Source: Spirochaetales bacterium (GTDB lineage Bacteria > Spirochaetota > Spirochaetia > SZUA-6 > DRHE01). From it: 6,721 nucleotides of DNA. The translations under genes and the position numbers were made by a program. Where the stretch lies: contig DRHE01000349.1 of NCBI GenBank assembly GCA_011049745.1, positions 1 through 6,721 of the forward strand. Reading direction: 5' to 3'. The notes beneath the pieces were generated by a model. The model was not told where the DNA came from, made no database searches, and saw nothing but the letters and a program-made list of their open reading frames with translations. Positions 5,886 through 6,721 of the stretch are shown here, one piece after another (position 1 is the first letter of the stretch; every line of letters begins with the position of its first letter).

Positions 5886-6721
5886 CTGTTTTTTCCGCAA
5901 AGGTCTTCATGTAATTGATCTTTTTCTCGAGCGCCTTTTTGCTGCTGAAGGAGAAAGATATATTGAAGTTCTCACCCTCAAAAAAAGAGGGCGGAGTCAA
6001 TTTAATACCGGTTCCAGTCAGTAATTTTCCTTTCAACTCCAGGAAACGCGCTTCCATGGCGGTAAGTTCAGGATAGCGCAGGGCTTGAGCAGTTTTTAGA
6101 GGATCTGCGCTGTTCAGAGTATTTCTGACCAGTGACAGGATCATTTCTTCCGGAATTCCCTGCTTCACCGAGACTTCCAGCAGTTGATTCAGAATTATCC
6201 GCCGTTTGCTGAAGGAGAGGGGATTTTCTCCTGACCTTAAAAGGGCTCCTATATCTTCAATCAGAGCCGCCTGCCAATTATTGCATTGCAGCGCGGTTTT
6301 AAGATCGATCAGCTTCTCCTCCACCAGTACTTTCAGTTGTGTTTTCAGGGATGAGAACTCTTTAACGCGGGTAAAAAGCCGGCTGTCCTCATGGCCCAAT
6401 AGAAGCGGGGAGAGGCTGTTAATGAGCTCACCGCTGCCCTTTTCTACCAGAAGATTGTATATCTTTTCCATTTCTCCCCAGGTGAAGTTGCCGGCTCTAT
6501 CTTCTGTTGTTATGGCAATTCGGAGCAGTTCTATCAGCGGCCTTCTTGTTATCCTGACAACCGGCAGGCGGCTGTAACCTCTCTTTGCTGCAGAACATAG
6601 AAGATTAAAACCCCAGACTAATTCGTTGCCGGCAACCGGTAGTGGCGGCAGGAGCCCTAATTCTAAAAGCTCATTTTTAATGGGTTTGCTGCCGGTAAAG
6701 AGGTCAAAGCCGGCAGTTAAC
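5860..6721 (-). CDS. ParB-like nuclease-domain protein (5' end outside the window)
   Basis: The frame is open from the TAA at 5860-5862 to the right edge, giving 286 visible residues, so the ATG at 6471 is internal and not the start. The first 80 visible residues (KPIKNELLELGLLPPLPV, then NELVWGFNLLCSAAKRGYSRLPVVRI, and the helix after ITRRPLIELLRIAI) follow the ParB/sulfiredoxin-like N-domain pattern: go-to-the-effect segment, G-x-x-L-AA-x-x-G, then a short strand. A helical middle part contains FSKRRIILNQLLEVSVKQGIPEEMI (helix-turn-helix-like, not proven). The last 75 residues, from ALRYPELTAMEARFLEL through LTPPSFFEGENFNISFSF to the C-terminus, look like a small separate domain. ParB-like proteins bind DNA or CTP in segregation, but many members do other work; the function here is not known. 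It starts the visible - strand operon. Confidence 0.65.
   Translation of the reverse strand, partial: LTAGFDLFTGSKPIKNELLELGLLPPLPVAGNELVWGFNLLCSAAKRGYSRLPVVRITRRPLIELLRIAITTEDRAGNFTWGEMEKIYNLLVEKGSGELINSLSPLLLGHEDSRLFTRVKEFSSLKTQLKVLVEEKLIDLKTALQCNNWQAALIEDIGALLRSGENPLSFSKRRIILNQLLEVSVKQGIPEEMILSLVRNTLNSADPLKTAQALRYPELTAMEARFLELKGKLLTGTGIKLTPPSFFEGENFNISFSFSSKKALEKKINYMKTFAEKTDELFELLY

Noticed and set aside
4755..5900. Spore photoproduct lyase (splB) as the product name
   Set aside because: The family blocks fit, but the catalytic cysteine position lacks Cys and there is no sporulation context.
6469..6471. ATG at 6471 (- strand) as the start of a 203-residue protein
   Set aside because: The same frame is open to the window edge, and the upstream 83 residues carry the ParB-like pattern, so this Met is internal.
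6206..6577. 123-residue + strand open frame opposite the ParB-like gene
   Set aside because: It is antisense to a frame with recognisable domain pattern; its serine- and arginine-rich product looks like a shadow.
6625..6636. 12-bp palindrome GTTGCCGGCAAC
   Set aside because: It lies inside the ParB-like coding region and arises from ordinary codons; nearby GCCGG repeats look like codon bias, not a regulatory site.

Overview
The window looks like ordinary chromosomal DNA from a motile bacterium with a two-membrane envelope, of moderate GC content. I favour a spirochaete or a related environmental lineage. The reasons are a MalK/UgpC-type sugar transporter ATPase, a cheD-containing chemotaxis cluster built on a soluble receptor-like protein, and an exported FecR-domain protein with a long helical tail. 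This is inference from gene style; no marker gene in the window fixes the phylum. I see no tRNA, rRNA, CRISPR array, transposon or phage gene.

Layout. Positions 1-677 hold the 3' part of a sugar ABC transporter ATPase gene on the + strand. The gap 678-781 holds a 14-bp palindrome, a strong hairpin terminator and a promoter candidate. Positions 782-3589 are a + strand chemotaxis operon: a 603-residue soluble protein with a receptor-like hairpin tip and a CheZ-like D-x-x-x-Q helix, then cheY, then cheD, which overlaps cheY by 4 bases with a GTG start. Positions 3590-3621 separate convergent genes. On the - strand, reading from the right edge, come a ParB-like protein gene (5' end outside the window), a radical SAM gene of the spore photoproduct lyase-like family, and a FecR-domain exported protein gene. 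These three are tightly packed (overlap, then an 11-base gap) and probably form one operon.

How they may work together. CheD normally deamidates receptors and interacts with CheY-P phosphatases, so its place beside CheY and a protein combining receptor-like and CheZ-like features suggests a compact signal-termination or adaptation module. The most interesting points are the internal duplication in the 603-residue protein, with the D-x-x-x-Q pair in the first copy only, and a similar C-terminal tail (x-L-T-x-F at the end) on that protein and on CheD. On the other strand, pairing of a ParB-like protein with a radical SAM protein that lacks the lyase's catalytic cysteine suggests a DNA-related function that is not spore photoproduct repair.
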